Below are positions 51,759 to 61,661 of a DNA stretch of 64,000 nucleotides, in pieces; within the stretch, counting starts at the first letter, position 1, and every line of letters starts with the position of its first letter. The stretch lies in assembly GCA_964627755.1 (NCBI GenBank), contig CAZVIH010000022.1:1-64000 (forward strand), given 5' to 3'. This DNA is from B10-G9 sp964627755. GTDB lineage: Bacteria; Chloroflexota; Anaerolineae; Anaerolineales; UBA11858. Both the position numbers and the translations under genes were made by a program. The notes beneath the pieces are model-generated. The model was not told where the DNA came from. It made no database searches and saw only the letters and a program-made list of their open reading frames with translations.

Positions 51759-53270
51759 ATGGATTTATTACTGGGAATTGATATTGGTACTACATCTGTC
51801 AAGGCGGGAGTTTTCAGCATTGGTGGAGAGTGTTTGAGTGTCGCCCACCAAGATTATATCCTCCAGACTCCGGCGGTGGATCAAGTTGAGATCGACGCGG
51901 AAATATATTGGAGGGCGACCATCTCGGTTGTCAAGCAAGTATTAGGAAGTGGGAATATATCCAGTCATGATATTTCTGGTATAGGCGTTTCCAGCCAGGG
52001 GGAGACCCTTGTGGCTGTTGATGCTCTTGGGAATCCTGTTTTCCCTGCGATAGTATGGTTGGATAAACGAGCCCAAATTCAGGCAGAAGATCTTAAACCT
52101 CATTTGGAGAATGATGTATACCATCATACAGGCATCCCTGATATTAATCCAACCTGGACCGCTTGCAAGATCGCCTGGTTAAAAGATAATCAGCCGGAGA
52201 TCTATCAAAAAACAGCCAAGTTCCTCTTGGTTCAGGATTTTATTATCTTCAAGCTCACAGGCCGGTTTGTTACCGATGGATCGGTTTCCAGTACAACGAT
52301 GCTCTATGATATTGTTTCCCATAATTGGTGGGGAGATGCCCTTGATTTGATAGGACTCGAGCCCGAAAAGCTGGCAAATATTTCCAACCCCGGAAACATT
52401 GCCGGTGATCTCACGCCAGCAGCAGCTGAGATCTTGGGACTCCCGTCAGGAGTACCTGTCGTCCTGGGAGGTATGGATCAGGCAGTGGGCGCAGTTGGGG
52501 CAGGCAATATTGTATCGGAGATGGTATCTGAGACTACCGGCGGAGCTCTGGCCATCCAGGTAACTTTAAATAGACCAGATTTGGATCCAACTCACCAGGT
52601 TCCTGTATATCTCCATAGTGTGCCTGATCGTTATCTATTTGTTCCTGTGTGTGATACAGGTGGTATGGCTCTGCAATGGTTCAGGGATGTTTTTAATTCT
52701 GCCGAATTTGACCAGGCCAAAAAGGACAACCAGAATATATATGATCTGCTAACCAGATCAGCAGCTGAGGTCCCGGCAGGATGCGAAGGTTTGATTATGC
52801 TTCCTCACTTGATGGGCGCATTCAGTCCTGAATATAATGCTCAAGCCCGCGGAGCATATGTAGGTTTTACTTTGTATCACAAAAAAAACCATTTTACCCG
52901 AGCAGTATTGGAAGCCGTAGCTTTTATGCTGCGGAGGAATTTGGAGTTAATTAAAAAATCCGGAATCGAGATTCAGGAAATCCGTTCGACAGGCGGGGGA
53001 GCGGCCAGCCGGTTATGGAGGCAGATCAAAGCCGATGTATGTCAGATCCCTGTGGTGACATTAAAGAATAATGATACAGCACTGATGGGCGATGCTATTT
53101 TAACTGCCGTAGCAGCGGGATTTTATAGCTCTCCAGAAGATGCAGTGCTGAAAATGGTCACTATCTCAGAGAAATTATCGCCTATCCCTGAAAATAGTGT
53201 TATCTATGAAAATGTATATCAAGATTATTGTAGATTAAACGATGTTTTGGATCCTTATTTTCGCCGTTGA
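51759..53270 (+). CDS. FGGY-family sugar kinase
   Basis: 503 residues. N-terminal LLLGIDIGTTSVKAGVF with the Asp/Gly/Thr phosphate 1 motif, GISSQGET-like GVSSQGETLVAV, VWLDKRA with catalytic Asp, VLGGMDQAVGAVGAG and the adenosine motif RSTGGGAASRLWRQI. XylB-branch of the family (xylulo-, rhamnulo-, gluco-, L-fuculo-kinases), substrate not readable. Two bases after the aldolase stop. Phosphorylates the ketose made by the isomerase downstream. Confidence 0.92.
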   Translation: MDLLLGIDIGTTSVKAGVFSIGGECLSVAHQDYILQTPAVDQVEIDAEIYWRATISVVKQVLGSGNISSHDISGIGVSSQGETLVAVDALGNPVFPAIVWLDKRAQIQAEDLKPHLENDVYHHTGIPDINPTWTACKIAWLKDNQPEIYQKTAKFLLVQDFIIFKLTGRFVTDGSVSSTTMLYDIVSHNWWGDALDLIGLEPEKLANISNPGNIAGDLTPAAAEILGLPSGVPVVLGGMDQAVGAVGAGNIVSEMVSETTGGALAIQVTLNRPDLDPTHQVPVYLHSVPDRYLFVPVCDTGGMALQWFRDVFNSAEFDQAKKDNQNIYDLLTRSAAEVPAGCEGLIMLPHLMGAFSPEYNAQARGAYVGFTLYHKKNHFTRAVLEAVAFMLRRNLELIKKSGIEIQEIRSTGGGAASRLWRQIKADVCQIPVVTLKNNDTALMGDAILTAVAAGFYSSPEDAVLKMVTISEKLSPIPENSVIYENVYQDYCRLNDVLDPYFRR

Positions 53271-53346
53271 TAGCACTTTTGTGATCAAGATGCAGCTGAG
53301 TAGAATAAAATCATAACCTGCCCAATTAGCTTTCAGGAGGAATTTT

Positions 53347-54741
53347 ATGAATAACAAACCCAAAATCGGATTATTTGTGACAGCGTTGTTAGAGGATGAC
53401 TACAATAAAACGGGTCATATGCGCCCGAAGATGAGTGAAGCTACGGATCGGATTGCCCAAATATTAGCTCCTTATGGCGAGGTCATTAATCCGGGTTTTA
53501 TTGAATACGAACCGGATGCTGACCGAGCGACCCAGATTTTTAATTCATCTGAGATTGATTTGTTGATTGCTATTGAGTTGGCTTATCAAAAAGGCATCAT
53601 TCCAATGCGGACCCTGTTGCGAGTGAATGCGCCAATTCTGGTCTGGAATACGCAGCAAATTCGCCGCTTACCAGAGGATGCTGATTTTGACATCATTATG
53701 GAAAATTCCGGCATGGCTGGCCTTCCGGAATTAACGAGTGCCTTAATCCGCAGCGGGGTTCCCTTTGATCTTCTTACCAGTCATATAGATGATCCGGAAG
53801 GACTCGAGCAGATTGGACAATACGCAAAAGCTGCCGGAGCAATCCGCAGGTTGGAGAAAATGCGGATTGGGATCATCGGCCATCCTTTTGAAGGTATGAC
53901 GGATTTAATGGTTGATTACTTAAGTTTCCGAGATATTATCGGACCGGTCTGTTGGCCCCTTGAACCTGAAAAGGTTGCTATCCTGGCGTCTCAAATGGAT
54001 AGCGAAAGAGTAAAGAAGTTTATGAAGGATCAAGCCCAGAAATATGACGCCAGCGAAATGCCAGATGATCTTTTTGAGCATTCTGCCAGGCTGGCTCTTG
54101 CGCTGCTGGATGTTTCCCGGGAGTATAAATTCGATGGTTTGGCGACCTTTGACCAGATCTGGCTGACGGATCCGCGAGTAGGGATCATCCCCAGCTATGG
54201 TACAGGATATCTTTGTGCAGAACACGTCCCGGTAGCGACGGAAGCTGATGTCACCACTTTATCAGCGATGATGATCCTTCAGGAACTGGCAGGAGAGGCA
54301 ACCTTCTTGGAGAATTATGTGATCGATTTCGATGAAGATGCCATCATCCTCTCCCATGACGGACATGGGAATCCTGCGCTGGCGGCAAACCCTAAAGATG
54401 TTCGTATCAAACCGAGCATCTATTATGAAGGTGTGAATGGGCGAGGAGCGGGATTGGAATTTGCCTATAAACCAGGTCCGGTAACCATCCTCTCATTAAT
54501 TCCTCTGGGAGATGGGGATTGGCGATTAATTGTTGGTGAGGGTGAATCCCTCCCGATCCAGCCTCGTCCGGTTGCGGCACCCCAAATGCTCTTCCGCTAC
54601 AAAAATGGCACGATCACGGAATTTTGTGATCGCTGGCTATTAGCAGGATCTCCCCATCATATGGCACTGGCGTATGGACACCTTGCTGATCAAGTTGAGA
54701 AGGTTGGAAATTTATTAGGAATTGAGGTGGTATCGATTTAG
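53347..54741 (+). CDS. L-arabinose/L-fucose-isomerase-like enzyme
   Basis: 464 residues; CAGGAGG precedes the ATG. N-terminal Rossmann-like IGLFVTALLEDDYNKTGHMRP, central VLVWNTQQIRRLP-like segment, a FDGLATFDQIWLTDPRVGIIPS stretch (broken here into parts) and LENYVIDFDEDAIILSHDGH with metal-binding Glu/Asp/His. It matches the fold pattern and length of the L-arabinose/fucose isomerase family (COG2160/COG2407), which interconvert aldose and ketose with Mn. C-terminal part shows RPVAAPQMLFRYKNG. Substrate unknown. Followed by a hairpin (54770-54799). Confidence 0.8.
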   Translation: MNNKPKIGLFVTALLEDDYNKTGHMRPKMSEATDRIAQILAPYGEVINPGFIEYEPDADRATQIFNSSEIDLLIAIELAYQKGIIPMRTLLRVNAPILVWNTQQIRRLPEDADFDIIMENSGMAGLPELTSALIRSGVPFDLLTSHIDDPEGLEQIGQYAKAAGAIRRLEKMRIGIIGHPFEGMTDLMVDYLSFRDIIGPVCWPLEPEKVAILASQMDSERVKKFMKDQAQKYDASEMPDDLFEHSARLALALLDVSREYKFDGLATFDQIWLTDPRVGIIPSYGTGYLCAEHVPVATEADVTTLSAMMILQELAGEATFLENYVIDFDEDAIILSHDGHGNPALAANPKDVRIKPSIYYEGVNGRGAGLEFAYKPGPVTILSLIPLGDGDWRLIVGEGESLPIQPRPVAAPQMLFRYKNGTITEFCDRWLLAGSPHHMALAYGHLADQVEKVGNLLGIEVVSI

Positions 54742-54769
54742 TTCCCTAAACAACCCGCTTTCCGGGTAT

Positions 54770-54799
54770 CAGGTTACCAGAATAGACCGATACCCGGAA
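54770..54799 (+). other. Intercistronic hairpin
   Basis: TTCCGGGTATC (54770-54780) pairs perfectly with 54789-54799. No U-tract, so it probably stabilises the upstream mRNA segment or lowers read-through between isomerase and glycosidase genes. Confidence 0.55.
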
Positions 54800-54884
54800 G
54801 GCATGGAAACCATAATTATTTATTAACCAAACCTGCTCTTCCTGTTCTGCGGAGCCGGTATGTGAATACAAAGAGAAATTGCGT

Positions 54885-56363
54885 ATGATCTCCATCAATG
54901 CCCATCAGGTCAAACTCGATGACGAGGAAGGATTATTGCCTTGGTCTTCCTACGATGATGTTGTCTGGTTGGCAATGGATTTCATCCACCGTTGTCCTGT
55001 AGATCAAAGGACAGGGCTGCCATGGTATCTCGCCTACTCGTGTTTCTGGACCGATCCCCTGCGGCCAACGATCTGGCCTGATAATCCGGCTGGTAAGTTC
55101 GCCATGGCTGTGGAAACCCTTGTGCGATATTACGCTTACTCCGGAGAGGAGTGGTTCACAGAAGTCGTCCGGACGATGTTAAATCGTTTGATCGATTACC
55201 ATACATCTGCCGATGCTGCCTGGCCCCGGATTCCATATGCATCAGCTGAACCAATCTTCGGTAATTACTTCGGTGCCAGGGCAGATGGCCATTATATTAC
55301 CGAGCCGGATAAGGTTGCCCAGGCAGCTTGTGGATATGTATTGTTTTATAAATTTACAGGCGAAGATAGTTATCTTGATCACGCCTTACATTGCGGCCAG
55401 GTGCTGGCAGAAAAAATTGGCAGCCCTGATGAAAATAATTCACCCTGGCCGTTCCGGGTTGACGTAAGAGACGGAACAGTTGTTGAAGCTTATACCAGTC
55501 ATGTGATTCCGGCTATCCGCCTTTTTGACTCATTGAGAGATCTTGGCCTGGATCCAGATAACAAGTTACTGACAGCCAGGGAGATTGCCTGGTCGTGGTT
55601 AATGGATTTTCCAATCCGGAATCAGTGTTGGAAAGGATATTTTGAGGATATTCGTCTGGATCCCGAGAATAAAAATCGCGATCAGTACAGCGCCCTGGAA
55701 ACTGCAAGATTCCTGCTCATGAATCCCGACCAGGATCCCTCCTGGCAGGTCCATGCCAGGGAAATCATCGCTTGGGTCAAGGATACCTTAGGGGCAGACC
55801 CGTTCTATAAAGCGGTTCCGATCCATGAACAGATGTTTTGTTTCCATGTCATGGGATCCCATACCGCCAGGTTTGCCGCTATCTGTGCTCTTTATGCCAG
55901 CTGTTCGGGGGAGCAGGAATATGCAGAACAGGCACGGCGGGCATTGAACTGGAGTACGTATATGGCTGATGACCAGGGTTGGGTCCGGGTGGGTACCGAT
56001 GAGCCAGATTATCACAACCAGTGCTGGTTCACGGATGGATACTTTGATTATGTTCCCCATTTCCTGGACGGGATGGGGCTTATGCCTGAAACGGCACCCG
56101 GGGGAGCGGATCACCTGCTCAGGAGTTCATCGATCGTAAACAGTATTTCCTACGATCCCTTGCACATTAACTATCAGACTTATGATGAGTCTGGTGTGGA
56201 GCTTTTGAGTCTGACATTTATACCGACAATTATCCGCAGCAATGGGATCCGGCTGGAAGAGATAACGGACCCCACACAAAAAAGCGGATGGAGTTATGAT
56301 CCTGACCGACATTTATTGCAGGTTTCTCATTCTGCTCCTGATGTGGAAGTGATTGGATTTTAA
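54885..56363 (+). CDS. Six-hairpin glycosidase-like protein
   Basis: 492 residues from the ATG at 54885 (a TTG six bases earlier is possible). No signal peptide. The residues suggest an alpha/alpha-barrel: aromatic helix-loop motifs such as DVVWLAMDFIHRC, FAMAVETLVRYYAYSG, YSALETARFLL, SHTARFAAICALYA and ARRALNWSTYMADD, then a C-terminal beta sandwich (about 415-492). This fits six-hairpin glycosidases and epimerases (unsaturated glucuronyl hydrolase, GH88/105/127-like); no family can be fixed by eye. The stop lies 16 bases before the next ATG. Cytosolic, so it would act on imported oligosaccharide before isomerase and kinase. Confidence 0.6.
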   Translation: MISINAHQVKLDDEEGLLPWSSYDDVVWLAMDFIHRCPVDQRTGLPWYLAYSCFWTDPLRPTIWPDNPAGKFAMAVETLVRYYAYSGEEWFTEVVRTMLNRLIDYHTSADAAWPRIPYASAEPIFGNYFGARADGHYITEPDKVAQAACGYVLFYKFTGEDSYLDHALHCGQVLAEKIGSPDENNSPWPFRVDVRDGTVVEAYTSHVIPAIRLFDSLRDLGLDPDNKLLTAREIAWSWLMDFPIRNQCWKGYFEDIRLDPENKNRDQYSALETARFLLMNPDQDPSWQVHAREIIAWVKDTLGADPFYKAVPIHEQMFCFHVMGSHTARFAAICALYASCSGEQEYAEQARRALNWSTYMADDQGWVRVGTDEPDYHNQCWFTDGYFDYVPHFLDGMGLMPETAPGGADHLLRSSSIVNSISYDPLHINYQTYDESGVELLSLTFIPTIIRSNGIRLEEITDPTQKSGWSYDPDRHLLQVSHSAPDVEVIGF

Positions 56364-56379
56364 AGGGACTGGTGCGCTG

Positions 56380-57252
56380 ATGGAAGTTCTAAGTAACAAA
56401 CAGATCAAAAATAGGAGAAGATTACTGGACTGGCTCCCTGTTCTGCCCTTCTTGATATTTTGCCTGGCGATAATGATCCTGCCCTTGTTCTTTATGCTCA
56501 GGGGTAGCTTTACGGGTTCGGAAGGCCAGTTCACCCTGGAGCATTATGCCAAAATGAAAGCTTCGATCTATGCCAGTTCGTTTAAGAACAGCATCTTGCT
56601 TTCCGGGATAACTGCGCTTCTGGGAGTTTCTATAGGTACAATAGTTGGATATTTTATTTGCCACTTAAAAAGTGAACGCGCCAAAGAACTGGTAACGGCT
56701 CTTTGTGATGTCACATCCAATTTCTCCGGCGCTCCCCTGGCTTTTGCCTTCATTGTAGTACTGGGCAGCAATGGTGTGTTAACACTGGCGTTAACAAAAT
56801 ATCTCAATGTTGATCTGTATCCCGAATTCAGCATCTATTCCTTTTCAGGCTTAATCCTGTCATATACATATTTCCAGCTCCCATTAATGGTGTTATTGAT
56901 CATTCCGGCAATAGCTGGTTTGAAGAAGGAATGGGAAGAGGCCGCCCACGGATTGGGAGCCAGCACTTTTCAGTACTGGCGATTAATAGGGATTCCAGTT
57001 TTGTCACCAGCGATCACTGCAGGACTGCTGCTGTTATTTGCTAACGCATTTGGTGCATACGCCACTGCCTACACACTCACGGAATTTCGATACCCGCTGG
57101 TGACACTGCAGTTGGGGTTCCTCTTAACGGGAGAAGTCTTCCGCGATCCCGGTGCAGGCGACGCAATGGGGATTCTGACTTTACTATTAATGGGAATCTC
57201 GATTCTGTTCTATCAACTTGCTGTCAAACAGGGAAGAAAATGGCAACAATGA
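56380..57252 (+). CDS. ABC importer permease 1 (iron/polyamine/sugar-phosphate type)
   Basis: 290 residues from the ATG at 56380 with AAAGGGA upstream; a TTG at 56353 within the previous gene is less likely. Six helices, including FLIFCLAIMILPLFFML and LPLMVLLIIPAIAGLKKEWEE. The conserved coupling loop reads EWEEAAHGLGASTFQYW (EAA motif), the ATPase contact. PotB/FbpB branch of permeases. Overlaps the second permease by 13 bases, so co-translated. Confidence 0.93.
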   Translation: MEVLSNKQIKNRRRLLDWLPVLPFLIFCLAIMILPLFFMLRGSFTGSEGQFTLEHYAKMKASIYASSFKNSILLSGITALLGVSIGTIVGYFICHLKSERAKELVTALCDVTSNFSGAPLAFAFIVVLGSNGVLTLALTKYLNVDLYPEFSIYSFSGLILSYTYFQLPLMVLLIIPAIAGLKKEWEEAAHGLGASTFQYWRLIGIPVLSPAITAGLLLLFANAFGAYATAYTLTEFRYPLVTLQLGFLLTGEVFRDPGAGDAMGILTLLLMGISILFYQLAVKQGRKWQQ

Positions 57253-58103
57253 AGAAAAAAGGTCCACTCCCGGGTTTGTTTATTGGCGGTTTTCTATTTT
57301 ATATGCTGCTGCCAATAGTAGCGACATACGCCTTCTCAATAGCTACGCGGTGGGATAGGACTATCCTTCCAGAAGGTTTAACATTGGATTGGTATAAAGT
57401 CGCTTTCATGGATAGATGGTTTTTGATCGTATTTAAAAATTCTCTGGTGCTTTCATTCAGCACTGTCATCGCTAGTATCCTGATCATTGTTCCTACTGCG
57501 TACTGGGTTCATTTACGTGTTCCTCGAGCAAGGCCGATTCTGGACCTGATCAGCACACTGCCATTTGCTATCCCTGGCGTTGTGCTCTCATTGGGTTTGA
57601 TAAGGCTCTATGCCCAACCTCCGTTAATGCTGGCCCGCACCCCCGCAATGCTGGTGGCAGCTTATGTGATCTTTACCATGCCTTTTATGTACCGTCCGGT
57701 AGTAAACAGTTTGAAAGCGGTCAATATTAAGGTCCTAACTGAAGCAGCCCAGAGTTTGGGATCATCCTGGCTGCGTACCCTACGCCAGGTGATTTTACCG
57801 AACATCATGCCCGGAATTATCAGCGGAGGTTTACTGGTATTTGCGACTATATTCGGAGAATTTACGATCGCGACTTTTCTGGTGGGAGCCCGATATAAAA
57901 CATTCCCAATGCAGCTGGTGTATTACACCCGCAGGGATGGCAGGATTGCTTCTGCCTATTCGGTGATCAGTTTTACAATCGCCTGGGTTAGTTCATTAAT
58001 CATCCTCTGGGTTGCGGCCTGGGGAGCAAAGAGGACATCCGGATCCGGGCATTCAATAAAAGATAAAGATCTACAGATCAATATCGCAGGAGACCAAAAA
58101 TGA
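57240..58103 (+). CDS. ABC importer permease 2
   Basis: 287 residues, overlapping permease 1 by 13 bases. Six helices (GGFLFYMLLPIVATYAFSI at the start, LVAAYVIFTMPFMYRPVV in the centre) with the EAA loop LTEAAQSLGSSWLRTLRQVI. PotC/FbpB second half type. It overlaps the ATPase gene by four bases (ATGA). With the preceding protein it forms the channel for the SBP at 59306. Confidence 0.93.
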   Translation: MATMKKKGPLPGLFIGGFLFYMLLPIVATYAFSIATRWDRTILPEGLTLDWYKVAFMDRWFLIVFKNSLVLSFSTVIASILIIVPTAYWVHLRVPRARPILDLISTLPFAIPGVVLSLGLIRLYAQPPLMLARTPAMLVAAYVIFTMPFMYRPVVNSLKAVNIKVLTEAAQSLGSSWLRTLRQVILPNIMPGIISGGLLVFATIFGEFTIATFLVGARYKTFPMQLVYYTRRDGRIASAYSVISFTIAWVSSLIILWVAAWGAKRTSGSGHSIKDKDLQINIAGDQK

Positions 58104-59200
58104 GTTACCTCGTTCTGAAAAACCTGAACAAGGCTTATGAAGGTACGATCGCTGTAAATGACTTTAATCTTCAAGTTGAGAAAGGGGAATTCATCTCTCT
58201 TTTAGGTCCATCGGGTTGTGGAAAAACAACTACACTGCGGATGATAGCCGGATTTGAAACGCCAGATAACGGTCATATCCAGTTGGATGGCGAGGATATC
58301 ACATCAGCTTCACCCAATCAACGCGGTATGGGTATGGTATTCCAGTCCTACGCTCTATTCCCGAATATGACTGCCTGGAATAACGTGGCATTTGGTTTGC
58401 GTGTTTCCAAGCAACCTTCAACAGTGGTTAATAAACGTGTAAATGAACTGCTGGATTTGGTTGGTTTGGCCGATGATGGCCATAAATATGCTGCTGAAAT
58501 GAGTGGGGGTCAGCAGCAGCGGGTGGCTCTTGCCCGGGCGTTAGCTATCGAACCGAGAGTTCTGCTGCTGGATGAGCCTTTGAGCGCATTGGACGCTGTT
58601 GTCCGAGTTTCACTTCGCCATGAAATCAGACGCATCCAGACTGCTCTTGGAATCACAACTATATATGTGACCCATGACCAGGAGGAAGCCCTCTCGATTT
58701 CAGATCGGGTGGTGGTTATGCGCCAGGCTGTGATTGAACAGATAGGTACACCAGAAGAAATATATGTCCAACCCCAAACCCATTTTGTGGCAACATTTGT
58801 AGGCACTATCAACCAATTTCCGGGAATTTTAAAAGACAGCAAACTAGGATTAGTAGCATGTCATTCAGGGGATTTGAATTTGTTTGTTCCTCCCATCACT
58901 GACGGAAAGGTGCAGGATGGTGGTGCGCTCACAATTATGGTGCGACCGGAAGAAATCCGTGTAAATAAAATTGGAACAGATCATGATCTTTCTAATTCGC
59001 TGGATGCGAATTTAAAAACAATCACCCTGTTAGGTCCTGTAACTCGACTGACACTTGAATATCACGGTCAATCTATTTTCGCTGATATCAGAACGGTTGA
59101 TCGACATCGATTTGATCTAAACAAACCTGTACAGTTATCTTTCTCACGCGAAGCCTGCAGCATAATGCCAAAGGTTGAGCTTTCCAATGGTGATAACTGA
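58100..59200 (+). CDS. ABC importer ATPase (PotA/FbpC type)
   Basis: 366 residues. Walker A GPSGCGKTTTLR, Q-loop VFQSYALFP, signature MSGGQQQRVALARAL, Walker B VLLLDEPLSALD, H-loop YVTHDQEEALS. The C-terminal 120 residues are the TOBE regulatory domain of PotA/FbpC-type ATPases. Energises the two permeases. The type serves iron, polyamines, thiamine, aminoethylphosphonate and sugar phosphates (AfuC); sugar use is inferred from the locus. Confidence 0.95.
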   Translation: MSYLVLKNLNKAYEGTIAVNDFNLQVEKGEFISLLGPSGCGKTTTLRMIAGFETPDNGHIQLDGEDITSASPNQRGMGMVFQSYALFPNMTAWNNVAFGLRVSKQPSTVVNKRVNELLDLVGLADDGHKYAAEMSGGQQQRVALARALAIEPRVLLLDEPLSALDAVVRVSLRHEIRRIQTALGITTIYVTHDQEEALSISDRVVVMRQAVIEQIGTPEEIYVQPQTHFVATFVGTINQFPGILKDSKLGLVACHSGDLNLFVPPITDGKVQDGGALTIMVRPEEIRVNKIGTDHDLSNSLDANLKTITLLGPVTRLTLEYHGQSIFADIRTVDRHRFDLNKPVQLSFSREACSIMPKVELSNGDN

Positions 59201-59305
59201 CTCGAATATAAAAAAGGAGGTAATTATAAAGATATTTCAACTCTTGGTTTTACCTGAAACCAATAACAACACAAAAGTGATATTAGTTCTTTGGAGGAAT
59301 TGAAG

Positions 59306-60454
59306 ATGAAAAAAAGATTAATACTGAGTATATTGCTAATTGTTGCGTTGATGATCTCGCTATCAGCTTGCAAGCCAGCTGCTCCGGTCGAAGAAGTGCA
59401 GGAAGAGGAAGCTGCACCGGTTGAAGCCGCTCCTGCGGAAGAAGCAGAAGAAGAGCCTGCAGCAGAAGTTGAAGAAGAAGTTGATCCAATGGCAGCTCTT
59501 GTTGAAGCAGCCCAGGCGGAAGGAGAGATCGTTAGTTATGGCTTGCCGGATGATTGGGTTAACTACGGTGGTATGTGGGAGCTTTACGATGCCGCTTATG
59601 GCATTCCTCACCTTGATACCGATATGGGAAGTGGTGAGATCATTGCTGCTCTGCAGGCTGAAGCGGGTGCTGGTGTCGCAGATATCACAGATCTTGGTGT
59701 AAACTTTGCCAGCCAGGTCGTTGAAGATGGGCTCTCGCAGGCCTATAAACATGCTTACTGGGATGAGGTCCCGGATTATGCAAAAGATGCTGATGGCTTG
59801 TGGTCAGCTGCCTATTGGGGTGCGATTGGATTCTGTGTGAATACAGATCTCGTTGATACTGTCCCGACCAGCTGGGCGGAATTGCTGGATGAGCAGTATG
59901 TTGGTAAGGTATCGATGAAAGACCCCCGAAAATCAGGCACCGCAAACTCAGTGGTTCTTGGAGCTGTTTTCGGCAACGGTGGAGATGAGACAAACGTTCA
60001 ACCGGGTATCGATTACTTCACCCAAATGTTTGATCTTGGCATTTTGAATGCGGTCTCTCCCGGGACATCACAGATCCAGGCAGGAGAAGTTGCCATCGCA
60101 TTATTCTGGGATTTTGATTGCCTGAGCAAAGCGGATGATCTTGGTATGCCGCTGCAATTGGTAATCCCCAGTGATGGGACAGTTGCTGGTTTATACACCC
60201 AGTTCATTACTGCTGGTGCACCCCATCCCAATGCCGCAAAATTGATGTTGGAACTTGAATTCTCCGATGCTGGACAGTTAGCCTATGCTCAGGGATTTAC
60301 ACATCCGATCCGGAATATTGAATTGCCTGATGAACTAGCGGCGAAATTCCCCCCGGCGGAAGCTTATGACTCCGTGTCCTTCCCGAAAGATTTCTCAATG
60401 TTAACTGACGCAGCTGCCAAAATTGCAGAAGGTTGGGAGAATATCGCTCAATAA
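59306..60454 (+). CDS. Extracellular solute-binding lipoprotein
   Basis: 382 residues from the ATG at 59306 after GGAGG (a TTG 15 bases upstream lies over that ribosome site). Lipobox in LMISLSACKP (Cys about 22). A 40-residue Glu/Ala/Pro linker then a type-2 binding protein: EGEIVSYGLPDDWVNYG, MGSGEIIAALQAEAGAGVAD, DLVDTVPTSWAELLDEQYVG and GEVAIALFWDFDC. It belongs to the FbpA/AfuA/PhnS-like family rather than the classical sugar-binding MalE family. AfuA binds sugar phosphates, so a phosphorylated or acidic sugar is a possible ligand. Confidence 0.9.
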   Translation: MKKRLILSILLIVALMISLSACKPAAPVEEVQEEEAAPVEAAPAEEAEEEPAAEVEEEVDPMAALVEAAQAEGEIVSYGLPDDWVNYGGMWELYDAAYGIPHLDTDMGSGEIIAALQAEAGAGVADITDLGVNFASQVVEDGLSQAYKHAYWDEVPDYAKDADGLWSAAYWGAIGFCVNTDLVDTVPTSWAELLDEQYVGKVSMKDPRKSGTANSVVLGAVFGNGGDETNVQPGIDYFTQMFDLGILNAVSPGTSQIQAGEVAIALFWDFDCLSKADDLGMPLQLVIPSDGTVAGLYTQFITAGAPHPNAAKLMLELEFSDAGQLAYAQGFTHPIRNIELPDELAAKFPPAEAYDSVSFPKDFSMLTDAAAKIAEGWENIAQ

Positions 60455-60476
60455 GGTTTGAAGTTTTAACCCTTAG

Positions 60477-60520
60477 AAACATGGTACGGAAGTGAATCAT
60501 TAGGCTTTCGTACCATGTTT
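60477..60520 (+). terminator. Hairpin after the binding-protein gene
   Basis: AAACATGGTACG (60477-60488) pairs perfectly with CGTACCATGTTT (60509-60520). U-tract is weak, but it ends the sugar operon plausibly. The rest of the 60455-60857 gap shows no supported gene; TTGACA near 60680 could start DeoR transcription. Confidence 0.6.
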
Positions 60521-60857
60521 ATCATCTTGTTTCTCAATTCGAAATCAGGTATTTTGATTTGATTCGGATTTTTTGGTTCAGTAAATTTATTTTGCTGCTA
60601 GATTGTATTAGCAGAATAGCAATTGATAACTTCCGTTCTGATCATTAGTGGCACAATATGTCAGATGGTTTATTCATTTCTTGACACCATGGTAAATTAT
60701 ATTATGGATAACCCCGGGTTCAAAACTATGTTCTGTTCGAAGAAGAATTGATGTATGAATTTTGGGTTTGTTTCAACGAGATATAACAATCTATTTTCTT
60801 TCTATTCGGGGAAGCCAACCGGGGTGATAACATCTAAGCTCCAGCCTAGGAATAATT

Positions 60858-61661
60858 ATGGAAGAACAACTGAATGCCCGACAAAGAAGGGACCTGATAG
60901 CCCGCTATATCCGAGATCGGACTCAGGTGAAAATGGCAGATCTAATGAAGGAATTTGGATTGACCGACACGTCCATCCGCCGAGATCTTTCAATATTGGA
61001 AAAAGAAGGGATGCTGCGAAGAGTCCACGGGGGTGCTGTTTCAACAAGTGAAGGGCTCCAGATCATGGATTTTGAAGATCGAAGAGCGCATTTCAGAACA
61101 GAAAAAAGGATGATCGGCGCTTCTGCTTCAGAATTTATTCATCCTAAAGATGTGGTCTTATTCGATTCTGGAACAACGGTTTTACAGGTAGCGAAACATA
61201 TATCAAGTTCCCTGCGTCAAATTGGTTCACTTCGGATTGTCACGAATTCAATCCTCTTACTGGATGAAGTTGGCCTGTGGGCTTCGCCAAACCTGTTATT
61301 ACTTGGCGGGATCTACCTTCCCGAACACCGGGCAACGGTTGGACCTGAAGTATTAGAAAGTCTTAAAAAGATTTCTGCCCAACGAGTATTTCTGGGTTGT
61401 GATGGTCTAACCCTTGATGGGGGAATTACCACAGCACATCCATTAATTGCTGAGGCCGGCCGCGCGATGGCTTCCAGCGCTGAACAGGTTATAGTCTTAG
61501 CTGATCACAGCAAATTGGGTATAGCCGGGTTTGTGCCTATTATGGATATAGACAATATTGATGTATTGATTACAGATCCAAGTGCTTCCGACCAGATCGT
61601 AGAAGATCTCCGGAAACGAAATGTCAAGGTAATAATCGCGTCTGACGACTATCAAGATTAA
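60858..61661 (+). CDS. DeoR-family transcriptional regulator
   Basis: 267 residues. N-terminal DeoR HTH: ARQRRDLIARYIRDRTQVKM, ADLMKEFGLTDTSIRRDLS and the VHGGAV linker. C-terminal DeoRC sugar-phosphate sensor domain (about 80-260): LFDSGTTVLQVAKHI, RIVTNSILLL, LLGGIYLPEHR and FLGCDGLTLDGGITT, as in other members that respond to a phosphorylated sugar intermediate. The gene follows the import operon and probably controls the whole locus. Confidence 0.93.
   Translation: MEEQLNARQRRDLIARYIRDRTQVKMADLMKEFGLTDTSIRRDLSILEKEGMLRRVHGGAVSTSEGLQIMDFEDRRAHFRTEKRMIGASASEFIHPKDVVLFDSGTTVLQVAKHISSSLRQIGSLRIVTNSILLLDEVGLWASPNLLLLGGIYLPEHRATVGPEVLESLKKISAQRVFLGCDGLTLDGGITTAHPLIAEAGRAMASSAEQVIVLADHSKLGIAGFVPIMDIDNIDVLITDPSASDQIVEDLRKRNVKVIIASDDYQD

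Noticed and set aside
60755..61051. Open frame of 98 residues over the start of deoR
   Set aside because: Overlaps deoR in another frame with no ribosome site or domain; DeoR from 60858 has a canonical HTH.
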